This document shows, one piece after another, positions 1-12,316 of a DNA stretch of 63,563 bases (its first letter is position 1; each line of letters begins with the position of its first letter). Under the pieces are notes generated by a model. The model saw nothing but the letters and a program-made list of their open reading frames with translations, searched no databases and was not told the DNA's origin. The position numbers and the translations under genes were made by a program. Source of the DNA: Didymodactylos carnosus (Eukaryota; Rotifera; Eurotatoria; Philodinida; Philodinidae); assembly GCA_905250885.1 (NCBI GenBank), contig CAJNOQ010000203.1:1-63563 (forward strand), read 5' to 3'.

Positions 1-351
1 CTATTTACATTATTAAAAATACTGAATCCCTTAGGTTTCATAATAATACGAGCCTGATATCTCAATGAGAGCCCGTTTGTTAGTCTTCAAAAATTGTTTA
101 CATGAGCAACTCAACATACTCTACAGAATCGACTGCATCAGAGTTTCTCCACACGGAGTTGGGTTCAGTTTCCAAAAACCGAATTTCTAGAGATTCATTG
201 AGGAAAGCTCTAATGACTAAAATGGATATCAGATTCGTGATCAGCGTCAAAAGTTACACTTGATCAAATATGCTTTAAGAAGAAAAAGATTGGACATTTG
301 GGGTAGTTTCCTCATTAAACATAATTAACTTGGCTAAGGTTATTACATGAC

Positions 352-431
352 TTGATGGTACCAAGATTCGAACACAGTACCACTCAAGCAAGCAGCGAAC
401 AACTACAACTATCAGACCATGTTGTCTTGCT
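352..431 (-). repeat. tRNA-like sequence, possible SINE head or tRNA relic
   Basis: On the minus strand a B-box-like TGTTCGAATCT follows, at tRNA-like distance, a weak A-box-like TGGTCTGATAG. The two lie about 40 bp apart. The T-arm stem pairs poorly and no clean acceptor stem is visible, so this is unlikely to be a working tRNA gene. A tRNA-derived SINE head or a decayed tRNA fits better. A chance match cannot be excluded from one copy. Confidence 0.3.
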
Positions 432-1360
432 GCAGAGACTACGTACTGAACAGTAAATTTTAGGGAAATATTGTTCTGATGAACTTAATAAAACAATTTC
501 GTATTTTAAATAAAGGGTTGTGGTTTTTTGTCATAAGGCACTGGATCAAGCTAAAATCAATCATTCATAAAACATACATTTATAACTCTTTTATTGGCAG
601 AAACGATGCTAAAATTTTACTGAAACATTTTGGTTTTATATTGACCCAGAATTCATCGACTAGAGAGCGAATACAGTCTTGTTTTCGTGTAAACGCTTCT
701 AGCTGAATTTGTATTTGATAAGGTTACATGTTATCGAATAAATAAGTTTTTTTATGATGCATACAGCTAGTTTATTCTCCAATTATCTGGTAAATCAATC
801 ATCATACATGAAATTTTGATTTTGAAGAGTTTTACCAAAAGCACGTTGACTATGAGTTATGACAGAAAATGGTAACTATTTCTCATTCGATAGTTTAAAC
901 AACAAGAAAATTATTGATATTATTCAAGAAATAAATATAAACCTAGTGGAATAAAAAGAAAAAAGAAAATAAATGATGGTTTTCATAATTAGATTGATTG
1001 TGAATAGATAAGGATAATGATGCTACCAATTGCTGTAAAATGAGCTCATTCCTCTTTTCGATAGTTCGCGTCCATGTCTAAATAGACAAGCAAATAATAT
1101 AGAAAAACAACAAATGACAAATCTAACAGCATACTTTGATAAGATTTTTGAATTTTCCATTTCTCGAAGATCTAAATATAAATTTAAGTAGTTTAAGTTT
1201 AAATAAAGTAGAATATATTGATGACATTTATCTCGGAAAATATTTTAAAGAGAACATAATTAGGTTGAAAAGAGAACGTAGGAAGGGTTAATACGGAATT
1301 ATGGGTTGACACGTGTAGAATAACTAGGTATTTACGTTAATACCTGGATACTCAAACAAA

Positions 1361-1630
1361 TCAGCTTTTAGTTTTACAGAATAATAGAATAACAAACGTT
1401 TTAACATCACGATTATGTTGGTTTGATGTACAAACGAAAATTTGCTTCACATAATTGATTGTTGCTTGAACTAGAAAATTGCACTCCGGATATTTTTTAT
1501 ATGATGAACAACGATATGTTAATTTTAATCCACTTGTTGTTTGTTGTGGGCGAAATTGTGAACACATGCCTCTTGAATATACTCCTTCAATGAATCAGTA
1601 TTTGAGAAGCTCTCAACAAAACACCACACT
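1361..1630 (-). mobile_element. FLYWCH-like zinc-finger fragment, probable MULE-type DNA transposon relic
   Basis: A minus-strand open stretch reads FIEGVYSRGMCSQF, then KLTYRCSSYKKYPECNF, then FVCTSNQHNRD. The spacing C-x8-C followed about 25 residues later by a terminal H/N-H-like motif, with aromatic residues around the first Cys, is like the FLYWCH or WRKY-GCM1-type zinc fingers at the N-terminus of many Mulator-like transposases. The frame continues upstream of the first ATG. It then ends without any catalytic DDE domain, so it is at most a fragment. A 9-bp-TSD MITE at 23832-23938 shows that MULE-type activity is plausible in this genome. The family call rests on motif shape only. Confidence 0.38.
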
Positions 1631-3566
1631 CTTCTTGTCATTTTTCAGATTGAAGTGTACAAGTTACTGAAGAAAAGATATTATAACTATAAAGTTTATT
1701 TAGTCCTGTAATGCCTAGTTACCAATACGCATAGTCTCCGATCATTTTACAAGTGCTAACCTTTTATTCCGTGTTAGCCCTACATGCGTTCTTTTTTCAA
1801 TCTAAAAAACATTGCGTTCTCCGAGAAACCAGAAACGTTCTGTTTTCAACCTAATTGTGTTGTCTTTTAAATTCTTGTCCCATTCATCTGATAAAGAATG
1901 ATACATACATTCACATAATCTTGTTTTACGGAACATACACATTTGTATATAATCAATGTTATCAAGTAATTTTTTGTCCTGTCCTGTTGGCTCAATAACA
2001 CGGCATTGTACAATGGCTAGAACACAATCAAAGGTTCAATGTCATTTTAATAATCTACAAGACAGTATACGCGTAAAACGTCAACTCTTCTTCAATTGGC
2101 TCTACTACGGTAGCTGAAAATTTAATCGATTATGGAAAGAATAAAGCTCGTTTCTTCAACTGAAAAAGGTCAATAATATGACACTTTTAATTGTTAATTG
2201 TTAATCTCGTACACATATCTAATTCATTACTTAACAAAACTCCATCTGCAATTAAGAAATTTCGATATATGGATCTCTGTTATCTAATCAAACATGCGAA
2301 ATTTTGTTTTCTTTTGATCAAAGATAGATTCTAAGAGATATTTAATATTTTGAGTTCATATTACGCGATCTATTTCTCATACAAACATGCAAAATATCAC
2401 GAAAAGAGGCGCATTGTTCTCTAATTCAAGTTTATTTGATACATTGAAAAAAGAACTGTTTTTATTTCCGGATCATCGTTTGTCAAATGTCGTCCTCCTA
2501 CAGCACAATACTAACAAGTGTCATAAACCTTTTTTTTTTATTAGGAAATCATTTTCATATTGTTCGTGTATAAAGAAAAGAAAATATTAAAATAGGATCG
2601 TTATGTGTCGAGATGTTTAACAGAGGATATTCTTTACGTATAGTTCGAATAGATGCATTTATGAAGAACAACTGTCGATCAAACGACATATCAAAAGCAT
2701 GTCTCTCAATCCAATTGACCTCAAACTACACGCTTGATCGAAATTTACGAGTTTTAAATATCATATTGAAACAATAAATGAGTTGTTGTAAATATAAAAC
2801 ATCCAGGTCTATAATCACATGAAATTAAAACTTTTTGAAATATCAAGATACAGGTCAAAACTGTATACTCCATGAATCTTTAAAATAGGAATCTATGTTC
2901 GAATAAAAAATGTAAAGTGAGTATTTGCGTCTAGATTAAAAATTAAATTTACCTAGCCTGAACAATATATATATATAGCCTGCAGCAAAATACATATACA
3001 TTTTATATAACTTCAATTGGGTTCAATTACCTGTTTCGAATAATTATGAATTTTTACTACGTTGCCGGTTAGATAAATGTGTAATTAATCTAGATGCAAG
3101 CGGATACTGAAGTTATTTTTATAGCTAAATTATCTCGTTTACCTATTTTTCCTTGGAATACAAAGAATCAAAATGTTTATCTCATATTTTATTGTACTTT
3201 CAACTGAACATCTCCGGTGTAGCAACATAAAATAGGTGTGTTGCATACAAAAATGATCTTACGAACGACTCAATCAAATTTCATAAATCTTGTATCTTAT
3301 ACGTTTTAAATGATCCTCCAAAAAAGAAAAACACCAGTTTATCTATAATTAGGATTTCGAGGTGGGTTTTTTTAACACTAATTGCTGAAAACAATTTTGA
3401 ATATACAAATTTATCGAGAACAGTAAATTGTAGACATATGTTTGGTCTCTATTTTGAAAACATATTTAATCTCATAGCTCGCTGTTTTGATTCTTAGATT
3501 GGATTCTAAAAATTAAAAACGCAACTTGTTTCAAAAACATAAATAAGTCTTCAAGTACGGAAAAAG

Positions 3567-3736
3567 CATCGAGTATCGCCTAATGCAACTAGTCGTCAAA
3601 TTACTGATCGATATATGTAGATGCAAATAAAGGTTTCTCTAGACGCAACTAAATAACATTGTGCTCATAAACTGACATTTTTACATAGTTAAACTCGGTG
3701 CATCCAGTTGCATTGGGCTATACATCGAGCAATGCA
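3567..3736. repeat. Short inverted-repeat (MITE-like) element
   Basis: The left end carries TATCGCCTAATGCAACTAG. The reverse complement of the right end gives TATAGCCCAATGCAACTGG, so about 25-bp imperfect inverted repeats flank roughly 120 bp of AT-rich sequence. No coding capacity is visible. Exact ends and a target duplication could not be fixed. Confidence 0.45.
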
Positions 3737-4187
3737 GCTAGTTGTCTTATCTGAAGCATTTAAATAAAAGAGTAAAAACTATTGACTGATACACCATCTA
3801 AAATGTTTAAATATTTTGACTAGAACATTTTTGTTTGAGTCATGTTTGTAAGTACATAATAACAACGTCAACTATATGGTTGTGAAAAGCGTAAAAAACT
3901 GATTAAATATAGGTTTGATAAAAGTAGTTAAGCTTCTTTAATTTGTTTTGTGAACAATTGAAGCAAACATCTTATCAAAATATCAATTTTAATATTTTCC
4001 TGTAAATAATTAAAAAGTCTATAAACTGCTGAAAATTCATCCATTGCAGTTTCAAATTTGACATTTTCTATTAGATAGTCGCTTAATCTATCTTAGCTAT
4101 TAGATTTGAGTCAAAATTGATGTTTTGATAGTATGTTTGCGTCCATGTTTCACAAAACCAGTTAAAGCACACACTTTTAAAATCTAT

Positions 4188-5015
4188 CACTGAGGTTACA
4201 CTACGCAAAGAATCACGATTATCTTCAATTGTGATTAAAAGATAATCACGATTAAAGATAATCATAGCATAAACGGATTGTCTTTGTCATTAGCAGATCC
4301 TCGCTAAACAGAAGACTCCATCGATCTCGTCATGTGAAAGTTGAAATAGAAGATCCCCTGTTTATAAGATTTTTTTAGAAACGAACGTCAGTTATATTGC
4401 TAATAAAACAATATTTTGGGTGAAACTATTTTTTGGGACACAACACAAGATAGAGATGGGTAACTCCGGCTAAGTTCGACTCCAACTCAACTCCAACTCC
4501 GTTTCAACTCCGACAGGAAGTTATTTTAAGAGAATCAGACGACCTACATATTGCCATTTGAAGTATTTTCTAATTTTACAGAGATATCAGCGGTTATAAC
4601 AACACACGGTGTGAATAAGTGAGCAAGAATAATCCAGCGCGTCGACATAAGGTTTCGTTTTCTTTTCTGTATATTTCTTAAGAAATAGACATGGGAAAGG
4701 AAATCGAGAGACTTGTTTCGATCAACTCTAATGTGATCAATGCAGAAAGCAGTGAAATACAAATTTTTAACTGAAGATGTGAAGTTGGAGTTGAAAAAAT
4801 CTTAACTCAACTCAACTTTAATCTAATAAAAACGCAACTCCAACTCAATTCCAATTCCAGAATAGATTAGAAGACCCGGGTCTTCTAATGGGGACAATCC
4901 CTTTAAAATTATCTTTAATTATGATTTTCAGAATAATCGTGATTAAAGTAGCAATCCCATTAGTTTAATCACGATTAGAAATAGTCGAGATTATTTGCGT
5001 AGTGTAACCCCAGTG
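4188..5015. mobile_element. 828-bp non-autonomous TIR element, CACTG termini, TAT target duplication
   Basis: The left end begins CACTGAGGTTACACTACG and the right end, read on the other strand, begins CACTGGGGTTACACTACG. Similarity between the arms continues inward through several copies of an AATCACGATTA motif. TAT flanks both ends (4185-4187 and 5016-5018), matching a 3-bp target duplication. CACTA/G termini with a 3-bp duplication are typical of the En/Spm (CACTA) superfamily. No transposase is encoded. The interior (4456-4857) holds a different repeat built from AACTCCAACTC units, which suggests a nested insertion, and a perfect palindrome AGAAGACCCGGGTCTTCT near 4870-4887. Confidence 0.7.
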
Positions 5016-7307
5016 TATCAGACCGTTATATTTATTCAAGTTTACTCGATATTTCCAACTTTATACTTGAATGAACATCATTTAAAACGATTGAGACAAG
5101 AGATTTATGAAGTTTTATTAAGCGCTAGCCTTAAAGAGGAGTAAACTTTTGCATATAACATCTCTGTTAGCGAGTCATCACTTCAAAATTATCCGACTAA
5201 GATTTTATATGTGGTTTGATTATCAGATATACACAAAAATATTGACTTTCGCATTATTCATATCAAAAACAAAAATTTGAAAATGATTAAATGAGATGCA
5301 CTGATATTTATAAATTTACTTACTAAATACAATAACCAATATAGCCAAAATTATTAAAATCAATCGAAGCACCAGCATGTCAATCATTCTTTGTGGACGG
5401 ACAAACTAGTTAGCAGGAAATAAAATAATAATAGAAAATATTTTATAATTTATTTAATCTTCTTTTAAATCTTAAGTTTTTTTTTTGACCAAAAAAGTAA
5501 TGTTAAAACTTAAATTTAAGTTAAAGAAAGAAAATCGACTGATTTTTGTACCTGTGCAAAAGTCAATTTATCCGTATTGTCGCTCGAATTTTTTGGTTTT
5601 CTCAAAAGAAAATAGATACATGGATGAGAAAGAGTGGGTGATATACAATACAGACCACAAGAGAGAACAATAGAATAGATAGGTATTTCTTTTCTACATT
5701 ATTTATGATTATCTTTTTTCTTTTCTGCACTATCTATCAAAAAATTCAAGTGGCAATTACATGAAGATCATTGGAAAAATAAAACAAAAAAATCTCGTTC
5801 TTTTTTTCTTTTTAGCTTAAATACTTTTTCATCTCTTAGCTTAAAGTAGACAATAAAGTAATTTTGTTAACTAAATACTACATAATCGCTTTTTAGTAAT
5901 ATTATTCTTGTAGAAATATGGTAAACACGCTGCGTAAGTATTAATGAGAACTTATATAAAAAAACGTTGTATTACGCACGTCTCAGCATTAATTGTTTAT
6001 GTGATAAAAGACATGTAAACATATCTCACTCACTTATAAAATATATATTGAATAATTATTTGTTTATCAACGCCTACACTATTATTGAACAGACTATTTT
6101 TTGTTGAAAAAAAAATATAATTAGTAGAAAAATTAGAAAAAAACCATATGATTTCCCGTGTTAGTACCGATATTAGGCCAATAAAATGTCTCTTCTCATC
6201 TCATTGGGGAAATCAGTCACTACAGAGAATCTTTTATTAGAAATATTTATTTAATAATTCGATAAAATTTTAATTTTTTTTAAATCGTATACAAAGTCGA
6301 ATAGAAAAAAAAAATCTGGGGTATACAATTTTTTTATATAAAACAAAAACTCATGCATATTATAGTATGTTCTTAAGTATTGTTGTTCTTTTGACAGAGT
6401 TATTCTCTTTAAAATGAATCCATTAAACGTTTTACCTGTTAAATTAGTTACTTATCCATTTTTTATTTAGTATGTCGTACTTCTTCATACCGATTCTTGC
6501 GCGCCTCCTCGATATACAACTATATTCATTCTCTTAAATCTCATAATTAACAATATATAGATAATTATCATTCTTTTATCTTTTATTTTTTTATTGATTA
6601 TGCGTGTTATCAAATCTTATTTGTAGTACATAATTCTGAACTTATTAGTTTAAAGTTCATTTCTCACGACAACGAGTCCACCGTCAAAAAGGTTGTTGTT
6701 ATTGCTTTGACTATTAAACTTATGACTTTATGTTATTCCAATTAGTTGTTTTAGATCTTTAGCTTTTCTCTATTAAAAGCAGACTTATTATTAGTAAAGA
6801 TCATTTTCATTCTATATTCTTAATATATTTTTCAAAGTACGATTTTATATTGTCATTTTTACCACTGCTGAAACTTTTCATATTTGGAATTTTTATATTT
6901 TGAAAAAACAATAACAGATGAATAATAATGCCAAAATTTAACAAAAATGCACGGCTAACAAATACTGAGAAGAATCAACTTTAAAAAAGCCTATATTTTT
7001 AATATTTTCTTACTGAAAACAAGTGTTAGGAGAACATATCTTTAATTTGAAACAGAATGACTATTCTGTTAAGCTTATCAATTCTTGATAAAAATATGCG
7101 AATATTTTGTTTTTAGGTACTCACCGATCGAATCAGACCAACAGCTCAAAAATGAAAGTAAGTAGCTTCAGTTCACTACCCTCCCCCCCTCCCTAATCGC
7201 CCTCGTTTATAAGGAAACTCAAGATAAACTAACATTGTATATAGAAAACAAATAAAAGATTTTATTTAAATAACTGTACAACAAAACACAATAGAAAATA
7301 TAAAATT

Positions 7308-8543
7308 TTATGTCTGAAAATAAGTGGTCACCACTTTTTGACAAACGGGACATTTTTCAACAAGTGTAAAACATACTGAACATAAACATGCATGTTTACA
7401 TGGTAAACATACACGACTAATTTTTTCCGTTAAACATATGACACATGCTTGTGCATCACTAGCTGTTCCAGTTGTAAACACATCCTGAACAAATAAAAAA
7501 AGAAAAACGATATTCTTAAAGAATTTTTAAAATTTATATTTTGTACCTGTAGAACTAACACTCTACCGTCCGATAATTTAGATATACGCATGATAAATTT
7601 TGTTGGTAAATCATTTACTTTTGATTTTACATGTATTGCAAATACTTGTATAGGCTATAAATAATAAAAGATTTGACAAAATTCTCTTCATCTTGAATAG
7701 GAACATGGAACATACTAATTCAAAAAAGTTTTCTTTTTCATTATCTGCATGTAAAACCAATACAAGTGGATATTTATTTTTACGCATTCCACTATCATTT
7801 TGTAGATTTATTTCATTATTTGTCATACAAATGTGTTCATTATGAATACCAGGTGCCAAACTGGAAAAAAGAAATGAGAGAAAATATATTATTTGATATG
7901 AAAAATGACTATAAACCAACCTAAATGTATTAACAAAGTATTGTTGTAAAAATTTGTCGTCGAGTACAGCATGTCGAAAATCGATTTTTTCAAGTTCAAC
8001 ATAGAATTGTTGTATATTGACAAATTCAAACGTTTTTAATTTACAAAATATTTTAGTGTCTATATTCAGGTATATACCATCTAAATGCAAGAGAAATGTT
8101 TGTTATCTAACTGATACATTTATTGTTAAGAAATTTAGTTTAACACATCTTTTAATCAAAATAATAGTCGTTTGAAGATATATACCTTTTATCGTCGAAC
8201 GATATTCATTAAGTTTAAGGATATATGGACTATCAACAAGTTGTACGGGTATATTAACAGGTGGATGAGTAATGACAGCAGTGTCATTTATAAATATATC
8301 AGCATGAGATATAAAAAGAGAGAAAAAAAACGTGTATAGAATGTTCTAGAAATCATTTTGAACCCTAAAAACTGCTTCTATCTCGAGGTGAGATATAAAA
8401 TTCATTCGAACACTAATTAATAATAGCTTTATGACTTGATAAATAAAACAGAATGTTTACTACATGACATACCTAATAATATAACATAATAACAAAACAC
8501 CGATTACAAAAACAATGTTATAATAAACTGTTAAATCATCCAT
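7308..8543 (-). CDS. CGRRF1-like RING finger membrane protein
   Basis: Exons (minus): 8473-8543, 8186-8229 or longer, 7921-8080, 7716-7860, 7547-7654, 7308-7484. The first exon encodes MDDLTVYYNIVFVIGV and a single membrane segment. The middle carries KYPLVLVLHADNEKENFFEL, which lines up with the RYPLVALLTLADEDD region of human CGRRF1. The last exon is a C3HC4-type RING with CVIC, CLPCKH, CLCSVC and CPVC. CGRRF1 is an ER-associated E3 ubiquitin ligase, and the order TM - middle domain - C-terminal RING is the same here. All downstream junctions keep phase. The exon 1-2 join is uncertain: the acceptor at 8230-8231 keeps frame but skips conserved-looking residues (HPPVNIPVQLVD), and including them brings a phase conflict near the T8 run at 8323-8330. 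The short model gives 234 aa against 332 in human. Confidence 0.8.
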
Positions 8544-11090
8544 TAGATTTTTTTTTTTTTTGAATAAGAATCAATCTCAAAAAAGAAAAACAGAATGAGA
8601 TAAGAAATAAGTCGAGCAAAAATAATTAATTTAATGCGTAAGATGAGTATGAGATAAAAAAGTAACTTAAAATTATGTAATATAAAGTCTGTTGAAAAGA
8701 AAACAGATAGTTCAAAGTACAACAGCAAGAATAAAAATCATCACTCGTTTTTTTGTCAAAAAAAAATATCCAGTCGTCTTCTGTAATACTTGTAACATAT
8801 GTATCTCTAAGTATTTTTTATCTTCTGTCATATTACGATCCAAAGATCACTCCATATAGATACGATCAACTCTAACGAATATATTTTCCAACATTTTAAA
8901 GCAAGCTTCAAAACGTTGCTTCATTGTACCACTATCAGTTGTTGCGTTAACGCACTCATTTCATCACTCAACTGAATATAGCCGGTTATCTTGAGATTAA
9001 ACACGTCCTAAGATAAGCAGTAAAAGAGTAGATCTCATTTATCTAGTAGAGTATACTATTGGCAGGTTTTCTGAAACAGTTGAACATATATTATTGTTAG
9101 CAGCTTTATTATCCATTTATATTTTGTAAATTATTTTATTTCAATAATATAGAGCTTTCGAGTCGAACCGACCGATTGTCAATACATTTTCCTGATTTTT
9201 CAAAGCAAACAAAAAATACTCTGGCTTTCTAATATAGACTATATGCATATTCACTGCTAACGTATAACATATAATTTTTACTTGGAGAAAAATAACAATA
9301 TGAAGAGAAAGAAAGAGAGAGAGTAAGTGAATAAGTCAGATGTTGTTCTACATATGATTTTTATTCCTGGTAAATCTAACAATGGGAGTGAAAAGTGAAA
9401 ACAAGAATAGCTCTCAACGGTTTAAAATATTTTCCTATTGAAAACTCTGTTTTCTGTTTTCTTTTCTCCTATCCTTAACAAGTAGTGATTTAGACTACAA
9501 CATTGAAATAAAATAGTTTACGAAATAGAACTGAATAATCAAGCTGCTAACAATAGTATATGTTCAAAAGGTTTCATTTATCTATAGAAACGTTAATACG
9601 TAGGGTTGTTCCGTCAAAAATGTACCAGAAGTTTCACAAAGTTATATTGTATGATCTCCTGTGAATTTTTGGTAAAAACTGTAACAGTTTCATTAATATG
9701 TTCGGTATAATGATCTCCTTTACACCACATCAACTAACAATTAATATATTAATGTGAAATTCTAATAGTTTTTTTTATAGGAATCCCATCGTGTCTTGTT
9801 GTAAATAAACTATCGTAATCTTCTGTAAAATATAATTTAGACTACGTATTCTACGTATGAACATGTTAAATCGCACTGATACTGGAATTTTTATTCTAAA
9901 GGGATCTGTTTTTAATGCGCTATTACGTAAACACACTCGAGCTTGAAGACTCTAGCATATATAAATTTACAGAAAGACAGTCTCAAGGACTGGGCGCGTA
10001 GTAAGGGTCAGTCAGTCCAAGTTTCCAAGATTTCAGCTTTTCTGTAGCTGAATAAACGGTTGTAAAACATATTTGTTAGTATAATAAAGTCGAGTTTAAA
10101 AATCAAAATTAAAGTTAGAATATTTTAACGTTGAGGCTTTTATTGTTCGCTTCGCTGCATCTCACAGAAAAAATCTTTATACATGAATTAGAGGCCGTTG
10201 GATAGAACATAAATAGAGCTTTTTGATTGCGCATATTACTTTAGTATTCAAGTTCTTTTTAAGTGGAGACCTGTATATTACAAAAAAATCAACCACTATA
10301 TTGACTTAATAACGATAGTTTCAATCAGTGAATAAATACCGCAAGATCCTTTTGAAACCGTTCAAGAATATTATTCAGAATTAGGAACCATACTTTATTA
10401 TAAATAGAACATAAAGTTTGTGTACAACATTCAGTAAACAATGGTACATTTCTGAAAGAACGAACCGTTTCCCTGGTCGTTCTATTTTGTCCAGTGGTCG
10501 TTCTCTTTCGACTACACTTATTGCTCTTTTCGTTGTGTCATTATCAATATTCTCTATTGAAAACGATAGTGCTTCTGCATAATCAATATTTATTGTGATC
10601 ATGGTTTCGATGTACTTTTCTAGTACTTCCTAGAATTAATTGCATATAATACTCAGAATGTGACTTTGCATAATAATAGGTAGAATGAAATGAAAGTGTT
10701 TAACAATCATTTATGCTTTTTCAAATATAATAGTGTATAAACAAAATATTCTACTATTTTCTTCTTTCTCTTATCTCAATTGGTACCAAATCTTTCTTGG
10801 GAATTCATCATAATACGTATAATTTACATCTTATTCGAGTATTTCTTGAATAGATCCCCAAAAATATTCTCTTCCATGTTCATTTATAACTATTTTAAAT
10901 GCACACTTATGAAGGAGCAGAAGCTAATCTTTTTTCAAAATATACTTCTATACATACAATCGTACTAAGTTATAAGGTATCAAAAGAAGAGAATGCGGAT
11001 TAAATAGAGTGTTTTGCAGATGAATTTTTATTTAAATACATATTCCCATAACATTACACCAACAAAAAAATATATATTTATTTCGTTCTC
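8544..11090. other. Intergenic region without a recognisable gene
   Basis: No exon chain was found. A 73-codon open frame (10381-10602, minus) has a fairly balanced composition (VERERPLDKIERPGKRF) but no splice partners or family resemblance. An inverted-repeat element lies at 9073-9575. The rest is AT-rich, with homopolymer runs. Confidence 0.6.
9073..9575. mobile_element. 503-bp inverted-repeat element
   Basis: The left arm starts GAAACAGTTGAACATATA and the reverse complement of the right arm starts GAAACCTTTTGAACATATA. Both continue into TATTGTTAGCAGCTT and then GTAAA-TATTTTATTTCAAT, so the imperfect arms are about 80 bp. The interior has a GA-rich run near 9301-9323 and no coding potential. 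This is a foldback or MITE-type non-autonomous DNA element. No target duplication could be identified. Confidence 0.6.
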
Positions 11091-12316
11091 TCATTGAACA
11101 TTTACAACTGTTGATGTATTTGCATCATTCGGCTGTATCGTTTGAGAAGGTGTCGATTGATCATGTTCACTTTTTACGTCTGATATAAACGATGGATTAT
11201 CATGATTTTGTAATGCTGTTGCCGGTGCAGTTAATGTTTGTGTTGAAACAGATTGTCGACAGCCATCTCCTCCTACTAAAATATCATTTTCGTTTATACT
11301 ATCAGAACCGATTTGTTTGTATTTGAAGGTTTTTATAAAATAAAGTAAACCTGTCACAATAAGAAAAACACCTAAGAAAAGAAAAAGAGTCGAAGATAGA
11401 AATACTAGAAGATCATAAAGTTGAAATAAACTCACCAATAGCAAACGTTTCTTTACGCAAACTGTAATTAATCCAATTCGGTAAAAACAGTGGTACCGCC
11501 AATGATGTATAAATAACAGATTTCACCCAGTTGTCAAGGCTCAAACAGCACAACCAACATAAATAATAGTGATCAATTTCTTCTCTATTTTTCGAAAAAG
11601 AAAACATTTGTTGATAATGGCTCAAAAAAAAATAACTATAGAAGCGAAAATAAAAACCAAAATCCTTATAAAAAACATGATTCTTACGAGAAACAAGCTT
11701 GACTTGTGCATGCATTCAATGTACTTTTCTTTTGTGAATACTACCACCTCTGAAACTCATGTGTGTGCATTGAAATAAAAAAATACCTCACACCCTTTAG
11801 ATCTCTATATGATTCTTTTTTACCCGCAACAGGCGCATTTATCCAAAATCCATAACATTTCGAGAAAAGTAACTACGACGGACGTAACACTGAAGTTTAA
11901 TAAATATACTACTGCATACAGCAACGTTCTCAACTGTATTAATGTTATATCTTACGTCACATATACATGGAGAAATTGACCGTTTTCAGAAGTCTCTAGC
12001 TTGTGTGTCCAGAGAAGGAAAGTAAATATCCATAGTACTAAAGATGCGAAAATATACTACATTTAATAAACAGAAACTGAAGGAAAATTTTTTTTGCTAA
12101 CAGAATATAAGCAGGATTTATCTTTCCAAAGAGTAGACTAAACCATTTCAGACAAAATTAAATAGATTATTTATCTCTAAAGACATCTATTTTTTTTAAG
12201 GTAAGTCATTTTAGCTTACCGGTGAGTAACCCCATCCCACATAGCCGGGCCATAGCGGTAATATAATTAAATATGCAACCACGTCGCTGCACATGGGCTA
12301 GATAAAGTTCACCCAT
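11091..12316 (-). CDS. TMEM72-like four-pass membrane protein
   Basis: Five exons (minus): 12220-12316, 11967-12037, 11824-11933, 11436-11620, 11091-11371, all phase-consistent, giving 247 aa. Hydrophobic segments: RLCGMGLLTVLWIFTFLLW, LLYAVVYLLNFSVTSVVVTF, VIYTSLAVPLFL and GVFLIVTGLLYFI. The order and several local matches follow vertebrate TMEM72: an ETSENGQF loop opposite TETFLQGQF, a Cys-rich stretch after TM2, and the last helix VTGLLYFI opposite ITGLAYFL. TMEM72 is a poorly understood membrane protein of about 275 aa with a polar C-terminal tail; here the tail is Ser/Thr/Gln-rich. One intron (11934-11966) is only 33 bp. The start ATG lies directly after a TTATTTTAG 3' splice site, so the mRNA leader must be spliced on. 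Family assignment is by eye. Confidence 0.68.

Larger units (their letters stand above)
1..7307. other. Gene-poor AT-rich region
   Basis: No complete protein-coding gene could be built here on either strand. Open frames are short, Lys/Asn/Ile/Phe-rich and lack convincing splice partners. The recognisable content is listed separately: a tRNA-like sequence near 352-431, a FLYWCH-like zinc-finger fragment at 1361-1630, a short inverted-repeat element near 3567-3736 and an 828-bp TIR element at 4188-5015. Near the right end, 7118-7157 (+) looks like an isolated exon: it follows TTTTTAG, is open in one frame (SPIESDQQLKNE) and is followed by GTAAGT. No partner exons were found, so it is only a possibility. 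Confidence 0.6.

Noticed and set aside
7118-7157. Isolated + strand exon-like segment
   Set aside because: Good splice sites and an open frame but no partner exons on either side; not enough for a gene call.
10381-10602. 73-codon minus frame
   Set aside because: Acceptable composition but short, alone, and partly built on a repeated GGTCGTTCT word.
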